Shown: piece after piece, positions 37,116 to 49,500 of the stretch
How the letters are laid out: each line of letters opens with the position of its first letter
Numbering within the stretch: position 1 is the stretch's first letter
Assembly (NCBI RefSeq): GCF_030247195.1
Contig: NC_080670.1
Coordinates: 215,314,546-215,378,545 of the forward strand
DNA length: 64,000 bases
From: Topomyia yanbarensis
Taxonomy: Eukaryota; Arthropoda; Insecta; Diptera; Culicidae
Direction: 5' to 3'
The notes under the pieces: generated by a model
Seen by the model: the letters and a program-made list of their open reading frames with translations, nothing else
Told to the model about the DNA's origin: nothing
The model's database searches: none
Program-made: the position numbers and the translations under genes

Positions 37116-39471
37116 TCGCGGGATGGATATCGTGCGCGTAGTATTGTACATAATACTGAACACTAGATATTGTAGTCAATCCTTCAAACTGATTCTACAA
37201 ATTTGTGATACTCTTGAAAGCACATCTAGAAAGAAATGGCTATTTACATTCCATAAATCAACAAGCTTAAATTTTTAAATTCCAGGAAATTTAATTCACA
37301 AATCCGTGCGATTACTCAGAACATAATTTGTACTGGCTCGAGCAATTCATATACAACATATTAGGACGTCTAGAAATATGAATTGAGAAATCATTTGCGC
37401 AAATAGCGTCCATGACATCTGAAACAATCCCATGATATAATTGACAAAATATCAACATCTTTCTGACTGCTTAAACTACAACCTCACAAATTCTGTATTC
37501 ATGAATCAAACTGTAATTTGGCAATAAATCAGTAACCCTCATTTCTGGTACTGCCTTTATGCGATACCATCGGTAAACGTGTGACTAACCTTCCCATCTA
37601 CTCATCCCAAAAATGGTACTGATCAGTGTCATCTGCCTTATATGACGGTTTATGCAACTCCCACATATCAGTAGTTCAGTAGTTGACGGACATTCGCGGA
37701 CAATCAAGGAAATCATATTTTGTGACGCTTTTTCCGTGTTCTTATAACACAGAAAAAGGTACCTAAGGTACTGTCAGTGCCGACCTACAGCTTCACGAAG
37801 CGAAAGTAACGCTGCCACCGAGGGTTGTTTCTTGGCTCTTTTAAGGGAAAGCGCGTCTTCCACGGTATATGTTAATAATTTTCTCACATGAAATTAACGG
37901 CAAGTAAGACTACATCACGATATGGCTTGCGGGAGTCATAACGTGTAATGAGCAAAAGCATCGTTAAAATTAATATTTTGAGAAAAAATATCGCTCATCG
38001 ACCGACAAAAGACTAATGGCAGAAGGATTCCGTGTGATGCAGCCTCCAGCTGATTGTATAATGCATGAGTGGGTGGGCTACAAAGCATATTCGGAAAACA
38101 ATCGTTTCGCTTCCAGCGAAGCATTTGCCGGGTGGAAGATTCACTTATGACTATGAGAACACACATCTATGCAACATTTTTTTTCCACGCGATTGTATTT
38201 TATGACGTGTTTTTTCTTTGTAGCTGATTTTTTTCATATATTGTTGCTACCAGTTTCTTTCTCTGTGATGAGTGCCCGCTCTTGTAGATTGCAGCGGCAA
38301 TGAAAGTGAAATGCGTTACCAGCGAACCGCCCGGGCGGTCTATCATCATCATTAGTTCGTTGTTTGGATAGCATCATCATCGCCCATCTTCCTTGGTAAT
38401 GCAGCCAGCCATGCTTGGATCGTCGTAATCAATCGGTGTACCCCGAAATGAGCACAATGTCATTGGCATTAAAGAACCTTATCTTCAAAGGTTAAAAATA
38501 AGAAAATTAAATTATAAGCCTTCGCCTCCAATTATCAAACAACGAGAACAGAATCTGTAGCCGAAAGAAACCTTAGACAATTAACTTTTATTGATCCTAG
38601 CTCTGGAGCACCAATAATCTTACTTTTTTCCTTCAAATTCCTTCATCTCCACACCAATTTCGAAACTTACATCCGCATCGTATCTCGCGCATCAAGCAAT
38701 GACCGACATTCGAAGAGACCGACCGAGAACAGCAATACAACGTCCTAGCTGGGGCTATAATCACCTCGTTTCGACAGTGGTCTACTCGGCGGTGAACCTT
38801 TTCTCGCGCCGCATTTTCCTTCAATTAAAACTCCCAGCACTGGAACGACGCGCGAAAGGTGACCCAGGCCATTGAAATACGTGTACAGCCAGAACCAATC
38901 AATTAAGGCTCGACGACGACGATGACGATGACGGCTGCTTGATGTGTGGTTTTATATTCATGCATGGAAGGTCCATTAGGAGTAGCTTTAGCCTTACGTC
39001 AGTCAGTGCTGGATTGGTACGTTTTGAATAGAGACTCAATTCCGACCACAACAATTGGACCGACACTATACTTTGAAGCTCTTCGTTTCGTTTTTTTTTT
39101 GTTGTTCGAAATAATGGTCAACCCCACACAATTCGCTGGTGGCGGGGTTCTTTGAAACCTTATCGAATCCACGGAGAAGTGGAGCACCAAAAAATAAACA
39201 TTCTGAGGTAATAATCGTGTGACGGTACGACGATAATGGAGTGACGTGGAAAAGCTTTCGACCACTTCTAATCATTTTACTATTGATGGAGGTTTGGAAT
39301 ATATTGGATCTTTTTTGTACTCGATAGATACATACTTTATTTTGGAAATATCAAGAATACAATTAAAATGAAAAATGTGACATAACTTAAATAAGTTAAA
39401 AAATGGAAAATATAGAAAGACAAAAAGAATATTCAATTCTTTCGAAAAGAAATGTTGATGATAAAAAATTA

Positions 39472-39964
39472 TTTAGGGTGGGTGCTCCTATAGTTGAGGT
39501 GTACCAATAGTTGCAGTAGTGGGTTATACGCCTAACTGAGGTACCAACCATCAACGCATATTTTTTTAGATTCATCACACTAAAATTATGCGAGAATAAA
39601 ACTGTTATCCTTGAAATTTGCTCAAATAACTATTGAAAAAATTGATTTTCTTTAAATTTTGAGCTCCCTTGCACCTATAGTTGATCTAATGTACCTATAG
39701 TTGCAAGTCCCATAAGAAATCAATGGGATTTGCAACAAAAGGAACCGAAATTAGCGATTGCACCACTATTGGTACATGTGTTCCTATAGTGGTACAAGCG
39801 GTTTTGAATACATGAATTGGTTAATAAACCATCTTTATATTTTTCCTATAAAGTAGGGATTGAAAGCTTTCGTTTAATGTATTAACATTGCCCATAGGTT
39901 TATTCATCGATTTTTTAGCAAAAGTTTTCCTTAAGCATACGACTATTGGTACATCCACCCTAAA
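39472..39964. mobile_element. TIR element (493 bp) with TA duplication
   Basis: The left end TTTAGGGTGGGTGCTCCTAT and the right end, reverse-complemented TTTAGGGTGGATGTACCAAT, form terminal inverted repeats. TA flanks both ends (39470-39471 and 39965-39966). The interior repeats words such as CCTATAGTTG and TATTGGTACA but has no coding frame. It lies 63 bp left of foldback copy 2. The superfamily is uncertain because the exact termini can be shifted by a few bases. Confidence 0.65.
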
Positions 39965-40027
39965 TACATAAATTAGATTAATGAAAAATGGAAAATTTCA
40001 GAAACAAAATAAAAAATAGGTAAATAA

Positions 40028-41462
40028 TAGGGCATTGCAAAAAAAATTTTTTTTTTGAATTCTCAAAGGCCCCCCCTCTCATATTGTGACAAATGTCAAA
40101 GTAAGCTCAGATGCCAAAATTTCACATCATTTGGACAATTTTAGACCCCCGCCCACTTCGCTTGAAATTTTTTGAAACTGGTAATATGGGAAAATATTGA
40201 GGAAAAATACATTAAATGCTATAACTTTTGAAGTAGCAATCAGAAAATTACAATTTATACCTCTTTTGGGAGGAAATGATCTTAGTATTTGAATGGAGAT
40301 ATTTTTGTTTCTAGGAAAATACGGAAAAGGGGGGTACTGGGTCATTTTGGCCCCCAAAATCCCCTATTTTTTAATGATTTTTCTGCTCCGTGATGCAAAT
40401 CATACATATTTTGTAGTTTTTCTAATGTGAAAATATCTCAGAAATCGATCGGAGCCTTTTTGATTTTTGTCCGAATACGAGAAGTTGGGGTTATATGGCC
40501 TTTTGTCATTCATATTAAACTTCATCATTTTCTCGTGAATATATCTTTATTATTCTACACTCAATTTTCATAAACTATACCTTGTTGAACGTGGAAAATC
40601 CTTAGGATTATAACAAAAATAGATTCATTACCGGTAAAATTCAGAAACATCAAAGCATCTGACATATAGTGCCGATTTCACATTTTTATCATAAAATCGC
40701 ACATATCAACTCCATTTAACAACAAAATTCTTATTTAATTTGCTACTTTTAGTATAAAATATACTTAGGGATCACATGAGAAAAGTTTCATTCCTGAGAA
40801 AATAGGGGAAGTTGGAGTATTAGGACAAATAATGAAAAAAATGAGATTTGTAGAGTAAATATCAAAAAGTTTGATGTTTCTGAATTTTACTTTTAACGTT
40901 TTTATTTTTGTTTTATTCCTCAGATTATTACACGTTCAACAAGTTACATTTTATGAAAATTGATTAAAGAATAATAGAGATATATGCATGAGAAAATGAT
41001 AAAATTTAATATGAATGGCAAAAAGCCCTATAACCCCAACTTCTCGTATTCGGACTAAGGTCAAAAGGGTTTCGATCGATTTCTGAGATTTTTTCACATT
41101 AGAAAAACTACAAAATATGTATGATTTGCATCACGGAGTAGAAAAATCATTAAAAATATGGGATTTTGATTCCTAAATGACCCAGTATTCCACTTTATGA
41201 TTATTATTATGATTATTTCCTTTCAAAAGAGGTATAAATTGTAATTTTCTGATTGCTACTTCAAAAGTTATAGCATTTAATGTATTTTTCCTCCATATTT
41301 TCCCATAGTACCAATTTCAAAAAATTTCAAGCGAAGTGGGCGGGGGTCTAAAATTGTCCAAATGATGTGAAATTTGGCATCTGAGCTTACTGTGACATTT
41401 GTCACGATATGAGAGGGGGGGCCTTTGAGAATTCAAAAAAAAAATTTTTTTGCAATGCCCTA
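40028..41462. mobile_element. hAT-like foldback element, copy 2 (1435 bp)
   Basis: The termini are TAGGGCATTGC and GCAATGCCCTA, the same as the copy at 12230. The 8-bp duplication GTAAATAA is perfect on both sides (40020-40027 and 41463-41470). The two halves are reverse complements over about 600 bp each. Words such as AGACCCCCGCCCACTTCGCT, TATAACTTTTGAAGTAGCAA and TGATGCAAATCATACATATT appear once in each orientation. No transposase frame is present. Confidence 0.9.
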
Positions 41463-41735
41463 GTAAATAATTGCAATGAAAAATCGTAAGAATTGTTTTG
41501 TTTTTCTAACATGAAATATAATTGGGAAAATTGAAAAAAGGCCCGAAGCATTTGAGAAACATGGACTAATTCAGTTCTTAAAACTTTGTTTTGAGTCACA
41601 TGCAGTTCTAGATTTGCAGAAACAATGAACTAATGAAAAAGTGGAATAGTGGACGTGAAAACCCGTGAGTATGACGAGTCTACATCAATTAACGAAATAA
41701 AAAAATAAATATGATCATTATTATCGCACAATTCG

Positions 41736-41940
41736 CAGTTGCTACTCCGTGATTGACCAGAACAAGCGAAATTGCTCCGAGAATCAACGAATGGGGCCTG
41801 GGGGTATCCAGAACGAATTGGGCCTGGGAGCTATCCATTCCAAATGAGCACGTTTCGAGAGTTCCATGCTTTGAAATGCCAATAACGGCGCCGGCCTCGT
41901 CCTAACAGTCCTCGGGGAAGGGAAGTAATGTTAGTGTAAC
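41736..41940 (-). mobile_element. Truncated SINE fragment related to 45876-46221
   Basis: The segment aligns with the body of the SINE at 45876-46221 in the same orientation. It shares GCTACTCCGT, a GATTGACCAG/GATCGGGACTAG segment, GCGCCGGCC and a GGAAGGGAAGTAATGTTAGT-like end. The tRNA-like head is missing, so this is a fragment. Confidence 0.55.
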
Positions 41941-42789
41941 AAACGTTGTTAAGAAAACCGTGTATACCTCTGCATCTCAACGTAATGCCACGGAAAGGAG
42001 TTTTTGTTAGTGGGATGGGGTAAAGAGCTACACAAACGTGGATTCACTTGATAAGTGATACGATCTATGCAACACTCAGAAGTGTTACAATTTAATCATT
42101 GCTCTGGGCAGCCGACTGCCTAGAATTTCTGCTAGATTTGTCGTTTGTTGAATTAATTTGGAAATGCTCGGTTTGCACAAAAACAACTTCAGCTCCGGGT
42201 AGTTGAGAGTAGGGAGTGTAGCTTACGTTTAATTGAATCATACAGTAGGTGAATGATTTCATTATTACCTTTATTCTGGCGAAACACAACATTTCATGAA
42301 CCATACAATGTAATAAAAAGTGACTACTAAGTGTATAAACTTTGGTAACATTAAAATAAATTAAATGACTATAAGATGGCGATTCTTATGTTATCGTTAA
42401 CTAACTGAAGCTTATTTGAACAGCATGAAATAAGCAATATTGAAATACCTGAAACGACTAACTTTGTATGTCGAATATACAATCGATGACATGCGCGCGG
42501 AGTTTTCATGCTAATTACAAGAACAGGATTGGAGACAATGAAAACCGAAACGTGCTCAGAAAATATAGCAGATGCAAGGGGGGGGAGGTCTCTTGGATTT
42601 GTCATCTTGTACATCAATAATCAAGGTATAATATTGTTATACTCATCAAAAATATGGTATGACAATAAATAATGAAGAGCATGCACTGCTCCAATGTATA
42701 TGAAAGTACTCAACAAAATGACAAAATATTATTATTATTCGTGTTGATGACTGCCGCATACTGGTAACTGGCATTCGATTCTTCTCCTG

Positions 42790-42897
42790 AATTGTCAATT
42801 TTCAACGGTTATACATGATTCAACAGTCATTATTTTTCTCAGACAAGACCATGCGTATTCCCAACGCATATCCAATGCCCAGTGAATTAGTTTCACT
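42790..42897 (+). mobile_element. Third fragment of the left-edge LINE-derived repeat
   Basis: The segment matches copy A near 609-707 and copy B near 2563-2661. Shared words include ATACATGATTCAACAGTCAT and AGACAAGACCATGCGTATTC. Outside about 110 bp the similarity disappears. Confidence 0.7.
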
Positions 42898-44215
42898 AGT
42901 TGGTCAAATAAACACTAAACAAACAAAGAAATTTGTTTGCTCAGTTCAAAAAAATGCCAACTCAATTGGCATCACCCGGCGGATGCGTTTTCCCTTACAA
43001 TGCCATCAAATCAAAGTACACTTAAAATCATATGCGACAAAATAAGTGCAATTCTGATTATAATAAAAATAATATTACCTAGTTATTTGCAATAAAATAA
43101 GATCGAAAAATATTAGTTGCATAACCAAGGTGGTTCATTTTCGAAGATAGTACTGTTGATGAATCTTTTATAAAAATAGGTGATAAGGGACGCGGACGAA
43201 AATAACTGACCACCGCCAATAGCGAGAGTGAAAATCAGTGAGAAATAAAAATCTGCTCCACGGTCAGGAGTTTAACCTAGCTTGCCAGCAATGTGTGCTA
43301 CTGAAGAGCTGTAATTTAGGAAAAACAATGCGGGTACAGAAACATGCCAGATGACAAGCTCGAAATCTTTCATAGTCGGTTTTTTTTTCATTTATCGATC
43401 TACGTCTGTACACTTTAAACTATCGCCTGACCTCCGTTGTTCGGGAGTCTAACACCCCGCTCTTGTTTAGCTGCTGGAGTCATACTGTTCCATGATTATC
43501 GTGTTGTTGTTTTGTCTAGTATCAAACCAGGATATCACGTTCTCATGAATATAGTTGTTTGTTTCCATGATTCGTTCATTCAATACGGTTCAATGCGTTA
43601 GCCACGCGGAGCCGTTGGTCTTTTACATACAAGATAATAAATCGAGTATTAATGGTTGTCTCGTCGGATCTCGTGTGCACGACTTGCCATAGCGTGTGGA
43701 AACTATCCTGCGTGTCGGGAAAACAATTGATCCTCGGGATCTTGGTGATCCTTTATTTCTCTCTCTCTATATCGTTCACGTCCATGTCGGCATTGTGGTT
43801 GTTTTTTATGTTCGTGATCAGATGTTCTTCGTTGCATCTGACCCTGCGAACCACCCTTTGCTCTTGATACTATCTTCCTCGTTAATGTACTGGCTGTTGA
43901 TTTAGAGGTACTTGAGGCAGCTTTGAAGCTGTCATTAATTCCTGAATCACAGCCACAACTTTGATCACCGCTCAAGTAACGATATTGGAGGACTCTATGT
44001 TGAAATTTATTTCCGTAGATTAGCCTTCTTCGGCAGTTACTGCGCAGGGATGTCCATAATTTGCTGTTTACCGTACGATATCGAAATACGGTAGGAATCC
44101 TTCAATGGTCACTTTGAAAATAGTACCAGATCAGATGGATGTAGCTGAACTTTGATTTTTCCGTCGTCCATATATATGAGGATTTCGATTTTAACATTAT
44201 AACACAAAAACCACG
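42898..44215. other. Stretch without recognised genes
   Basis: No supported feature was found. Overlapping open frames at 43652-43975 on both strands do not resemble any family I know. Confidence 0.3.
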
Positions 44216-44838
44216 TTTTTAGGAGGAACTTATCCTGGATTCGGCGGAAAATCAAAGCAATATTTGAGAATGACATGCAAACTTCTGCTTTTTATCTTTT
44301 ATTAGTTTTTTATTTTTTCCGAAAATTCAAAATGGTGGCTTCAAAATAGCGTTTTTTTCAAAACCATATTTTTTCTGCTAAAGTTAACAGTAGGTCATGT
44401 TCTATTGATCTGATTTCCTTTATTCAAAAAATGTTACGAAGGATACGTTTTTTTGTCTTATTTCTATCTAACATTGGCATGAAAAATTAATTATTTATAA
44501 TTTGTAAACGTGCTCGCAGTAAAAAAAAAGGTGCAAATTTAACTTTTTTTCTTTTGTGTCTATAAAAGTTTTTAAATCAAAATTTATTGAAATTAGGAAT
44601 AAGGTATAGGAAATTTTACCTATTTCATTATATTATCTTAATTTCTCATTTCAGTTAGCTACGAGAGACCCTGCACTTGACAAAGTAGGACGATGTTTCG
44701 CGCGCAGAGGCCGACGATATCTGCTATTTTCTAATTATCCATAAATAACGAATAAAATATCAAAATCTTTTTTTTCACAAAAAAATTTCAAACATTGCTT
44801 GATTTTCCGCAGAATCCAAGAGACGGTCCCCTTAAAGA
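44216..44838. mobile_element. TIR element, about 620 bp, about 50-bp inverted ends
   Basis: The left end (44216-44267) and the reverse complement of the right end (44789-44838) share GGATTCGGCGGAAAATCAAA / GGATTCTGCGGAAAATCAAG followed by GCAATRTTTGA. The outermost bases are TTTTTAGGAGG and TTTAAGGGGACC. No transposase frame and no clear target duplication were found, so the superfamily is open. Confidence 0.6.
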
Positions 44839-45573
44839 TTCTTTCCTCGGCCCATTTGTTATACGTTATCAGTACTGAACTGAAGTGCTGGTTGAATTGG
44901 ATAAAAGCGACTTCCGTAAGTCTAAGCTCCATTTTCGCCTGCGGGAAATGGGCCAGATTACAGATGCTCGATTTAGACGCATCCCCCAGAAGTAATGCCG
45001 AGAGGTAGTTCCTGGGAGGAACGATGGCGGAGCCGGAGTTTAGTCGGTATTAATGGCAGCGTCACCATTCGAGCCCGACACGCCCCCAGTGCACCCTGTG
45101 CGGTAGCTTGTACCCTACCAATAGCACGTGTACTGGGCTAGGACGTAAAGGTCTTCTCCATTGTAACAAAAAGACTCGAAAAGACCGGCAGTCAATAGTC
45201 ACAGTGTTTGTCCCAAGTAACACTTCTTATCTATGTAACTCACTTATCTTGATAAATCACAGCAGAAAAAGTAGTTTCTTTTTTCTTTAGACGATGCACT
45301 CAAATTAAAAGTGTCTATTTGTTTTTCGCTTAAGCTGGCTCAGATAGAAGCAAAAAGTACATCGGGTATAGTGACCGTTATCTGTGGCGGACGAAAATAG
45401 TGAGAATATTACTCAGATCATCGATGATTTGATGTTTTAAGGGAATCGTCTGCTTTACAAGATCGTAAAAAAAGTTTTTTCAGTGTTCAAATTGGTTAAT
45501 AAATAATCACACCATGGACTGGAATACCCAGTCCATTTGGTTTTCTGTTAATTTCCCAGAGTTAGGTAAATGC

Positions 45574-46360
45574 GATCAAAATCTCAAAATGTCGTCCTGT
45601 ACTTTTTTTTTTTGCAAAATTATGAAGTCTGACATGCCGCAAGACGTATTTTATAACCGATCTAAAAGTGACCTTTCGTTGGAGGAACCAGGTTCCCGGA
45701 ATACCTCGCAGGGTGGCAAATGCCAACAAAATTCCTCAAAATGTCCTCCATGGCACTTATTTTGAAAAATCATGAAGTTGGACTAGCCACAAGACGAGTT
45801 TTATAACGGGTCAAAGTGTTTTTTTTTACTGGAAGAGCCAGGTTCTCGGAATATCCCGATTTATGGCCAATTTGAGCTTGAGCTTGTGCGACCACCCCTG
45901 GCTGCTACTCCGTTATCGATCGGGACTAGCTGAAGTTGCACAGGGAATCAGTAGATAATTATGCTTGGGATTAGCGAAACATCTTTCAATGTGCAACTCT
46001 TGGTAATCCTAAAGTGTTTCTGATCAATATCGACGCCGGCCAGGCCCGAACGTAGATCGCGGAAGGAATGGTTAGTCCGATACTTGCTTTTTGCTAGAGG
46101 CCGTATATACTACTGCGCACTCCACAAGTATCACGGGAGGAGGATGACCTCGGCTGGAATTGAACCCAGGCCAACTGGAATGAGTGGCGGTCACGCTTAC
46201 CACTCAACCACCGGCACCGTCATCCCGATTTATGGCCAATTTGACCAAAAAATCTTAAAATGTCCTTTAGTATATACGGTTTGTGAAATCATGAAGTTTG
46301 ACATGCCGCAAGGGTTTCAAAAGGGTCGAAAGGTGTCCTCTTGAAATACCCCAGGGTTTT
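45574..46360 (+). repeat. About 150-bp tandem repeat, three units, interrupted by a SINE
   Basis: Unit 1 starts at 45574, unit 2 at 45724 and unit 3 at about 46243, after the SINE. Each contains CAAAAT..CTCAAAATGTCCT, ATCATGAAGT..GAC and GCCGCAAGACG, and units 1 and 2 also share GAACCAGGTTCCCGGAATA. The spacing of exactly 150 bp keeps the frame, and a plus-strand reading repeats about every 50 residues: KIMKSDMPQDVFYN, KIMKLD-PQDEFYN, EIMKFDMPQGF. Unit 2 has in-frame stops. It is either a short satellite array or a decayed repeat-containing coding sequence. Confidence 0.75.
45876..46221 (-). mobile_element. tRNA-derived SINE with intact target duplication
   Basis: Read on the minus strand, the 5' head carries an RNA polymerase III box A, TGGTTGAGTGGTAAGCG (46194-46210), and a box B, GGTTCAATTCC (46156-46166), as in a tRNA-derived promoter. 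The body follows, and the 3' tail is a short AAGCTC repeat (45876-45885 region). A perfect 23-bp direct duplication flanks it (45853-45875 and 46222-46244), so the insertion is full length and fairly recent. It landed in the 150-bp tandem repeat. A truncated relative is at 41736-41940. Confidence 0.88.
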
Positions 46361-46439
46361 TGCTCTGAGCTGTTTCATTAGCTTTAAAAACTACGGTTAA
46401 AAACTATAAAAACTGCGGTTAAAAGTAACTTCAAAGTAC

Positions 46440-46575
46440 GGTTATGCCTTACATTTTTAGCTTCATCGTAGCAATTAAATAGGGCGAATCCATGTGTACC
46501 AAGCCTGACAGAATCATTGATAAACGTAGAGTGTAGCAAAGATCCTAAGGTGCTTCCTTGTGGCACATCCTACTC
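46440..46575 (-). mobile_element. LINE reverse-transcriptase fragment
   Basis: The minus strand reads PQGSTLGSLLHSTFINDS followed, after about 10 residues, by FALFNCYDEAKNV. This corresponds to the RT block VPQGSVLGPLLFLIYINDI and the catalytic YADD region, here YDEA. Nothing else of the element is recognisable. Confidence 0.6.
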
Positions 46576-49500
46576 GCAATGACTGATTGAATTTTCAAAG
46601 TAAACAAATATTTTAATTTCAATCGGATTCTAAGAAAAAAAAAACAAACTATAAAGATGCGGCATGCTCAAATTATAACTAAGACGACCTGAAAATTCTA
46701 ATCGATTGTCTAAACTTGGCAGTTTATGTTACAGAAACAAACGGATCATATAATAACTGCGAAAATTCAACAAAACATGCCACAGGGCATCACTGTAGTT
46801 TGTCATGCCCACTCGTTTGCAAAGATTGTACCAGTAATGGAAACAAATCATCCCACATCATGGTTCATAAATCTGCACAGTACAGTTGGATTGCGAAACA
46901 TTCCAAAAGCCAACATTGTGCTAAACTATTTTCGACTCAGTTAGTGAGGTGAATGATACCGTTTTTCGGCACATTCATGCATTTTTCATGACGCTCAAGC
47001 CCCCTGTATTCCGAATGTTTCTATTCTACGAAATTTCTTGAATTTGGCAATGACTGCAAGGCAGGCGAACTCAAACTCATTGCTGAGTGGAAATTCTTGT
47101 TTCTTTAACGAAGAAGGGGGCAGAAAATATGTTAAAAATTGTCGACTAAATTGGTTATGGTTATCACCCGATTTATTTTTTCCGGAACAACCAATAAACA
47201 AGTTCTATTTCAACTGCAATAACCCTGACGAATGACATAATAAGTATCTTTCCAGTAGTGGACAGCTTTTCCTACCAATTGCGTGCCGTACGTATGTGCC
47301 AATATCCGATAGCTAGGAGGAAGAATCGAATTATAAACTGCCATCGGAAAGCTTGAAAAAAAAAACCGCAAATCCAACCGCTTCACACGGAAAATATTCA
47401 TTTGAGTAACTCCCTCTTTTTCCACACCCCTCCCATCCAACTAATTGACGTGTTGTGTGCGATATTGCCGATGTTTGATGTTTGAGCCACCTCAGCACAA
47501 ACTCACTCCGTCGTCGCGGCAAATGTCCGGTCCGGTTCGTGGCATGTAATTATCATTATTACACTTTTTTCTGCTTTGAATCACACTCTTGCAGCAATCT
47601 GCATAGTTGATTCGCGTGGCTTCCAGTGGTGGTGAGCTGTGTATCCGTCCATTTCCGGTCTCTTTCCTCCGGACGGACACCAACAGCAACAACAAACGGG
47701 AAGTCGAATCGAGGAGTGACAATTCGTTTCTTCTATCGTGGCTAATCGCGATTGATTACTATCAGACACTCTCATCATAATCACCAGACGATGGTGGTGA
47801 AATTGGATTGTTCAGACATCTGATGAACACTGGAAGATACGGCAAGGGCGTTGAGATTCGCTTTCCATTTGACGCCTGCATAATCGTGTGAAAAATGGAA
47901 ATGGGTTCGTACCGAGAGCGTGCAGGTCATTTTGTGTTTGTGTGGTAAAAGATATGCACGAAGATAACGGAGACCCCTAAGAGGAGGGTAAGTTATAGTG
48001 TGACGTTTAGATCTAGTGCTTTAGACAGCTGAAACTCGTTAGGCTCTGACGAGATATCAGACGGTCAGCTGTCGGCGACTGGCCTGGGCAGACTAGAGTT
48101 GAGGAAAGGAAAACGGTCGTTACGGTGTTAGTAGGTGAAGTAGGATTAGAGCAAAAAAAATAAAATAAAATGTGTAACTTCCGTTGATGGTGGTGCCGGC
48201 ACAGTTGCTGCCAGTCATGTGCCTTTCATCGATTCCAATGAAGACGCTGAAGGGTTACGTAAGGTCATTCTATGTTGAGAGAAAAATGTTGTAAATTGAT
48301 TCGCAACCGGTTTTTTTTATGACTACCCAAAGCTACCGAAACCGGAGCTAGTGGAATTCTTAGTGCACGAAACGGATCGTTTATTCTCTGTTTATTTACG
48401 ACTACCCTTTTCGTTTGGAGTTGCTGATTAAGACTCGAAATGTTGAGCCTAGTTCCATGTTCCTCTTTTTGTTGATTTTTCTTAGCCTGGTTTCTGTTGG
48501 ATTATCACACTTTCGAGCCATTAATTTAGGAAAATCGATTCAGCGACAAAACCTCGTTCGCAAGGTTGGTATTTTTTATGCAAATCATTTTTATTTCGGT
48601 GCGTAGCGAACGGGATTTTAAGTCGGTTTAGCTTGTTGGCGGTTGGAACTTTATTTCTCTAGGACACCACGCCAGCTGCAATTTTCCGTTCGATTAGTCA
48701 CATTATCTAGTGAAAATAGAAAAGCTGCACGCGGATTAGGTGTTGGTGTTGATCGATGTTGATGACTCGGTTTCGGTCCGATGGATTTGTACACCTCTGC
48801 GGCTGGGTATGCCGGTGCAACCTAACAATGGGAAAGTAGGCTTGGCAGACACGCGGCGTCGTGCACTCGTTGTGGAGTGAAATTGGGTGTGCCACGGATT
48901 GTTAACTTTTCGAAGGAATCTGCATTGCGCTCCGAAGAAAGAAAATTACGCGAAAAACCTCCATCAACATGTAGTTTACAATTAGCAGATTTACATCCAT
49001 TCAGATTGGAGATGAAATAGGTTTTGTCGTATGTAGTGTCAACTGTTCGCTACTGTGATAGTTGAGATAGCAAACTATACTTTTGCATCGGCTCTGTCGA
49101 CTCAAATGAGTAGCTGGGACCCTAATTAAATGGTAATCAAATATGCGAAGAAAATACGCATGGTTGTGCCTGAGTGGACTGATACTTTCACTTTCTGTCG
49201 CATATATTTGTCTTTTGTCGCTTTACTATACTTTACTACGCATTACCTTACATACTATGAGAATCGAACCGTTCGCATCGTTATTGATCATTCTCTGAAG
49301 ACCATAATTAGTGATTTCATGAATCGGCTTTTGGCATTTCAACAGCTTTCGCAGCCGATTATTGGCGCACAGGATAATTGCAAGTCTTATACTACGGTAC
49401 TACGATGAGAATCCTTTCTGATTCAAGTTCGATCCGGAAGTAGGAAGTTATCAATCATTTCCAAACTCGTGACCGGAGGTCATCGTTTCGATCTCTCAGT

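Larger units (their letters stand above)
34061..39471. other. Stretch without recognised genes
   Basis: Only local repeats are visible: a 23-bp unit in three copies (36421-36489) and an imperfect CCCGGAAT palindrome cluster (about 37018-37115). A GACGACGATGACGATGACGG microsatellite lies near 38917. Open frames are short and overlapping, and none is recognised. Confidence 0.35.

Noticed and set aside
46156..46210. A possible tRNA gene on the minus strand (box A and box B)
   Set aside because: The boxes belong to the head of a SINE with a long non-tRNA body, a repeat tail and a target duplication; a cloverleaf acceptor stem is not evident.
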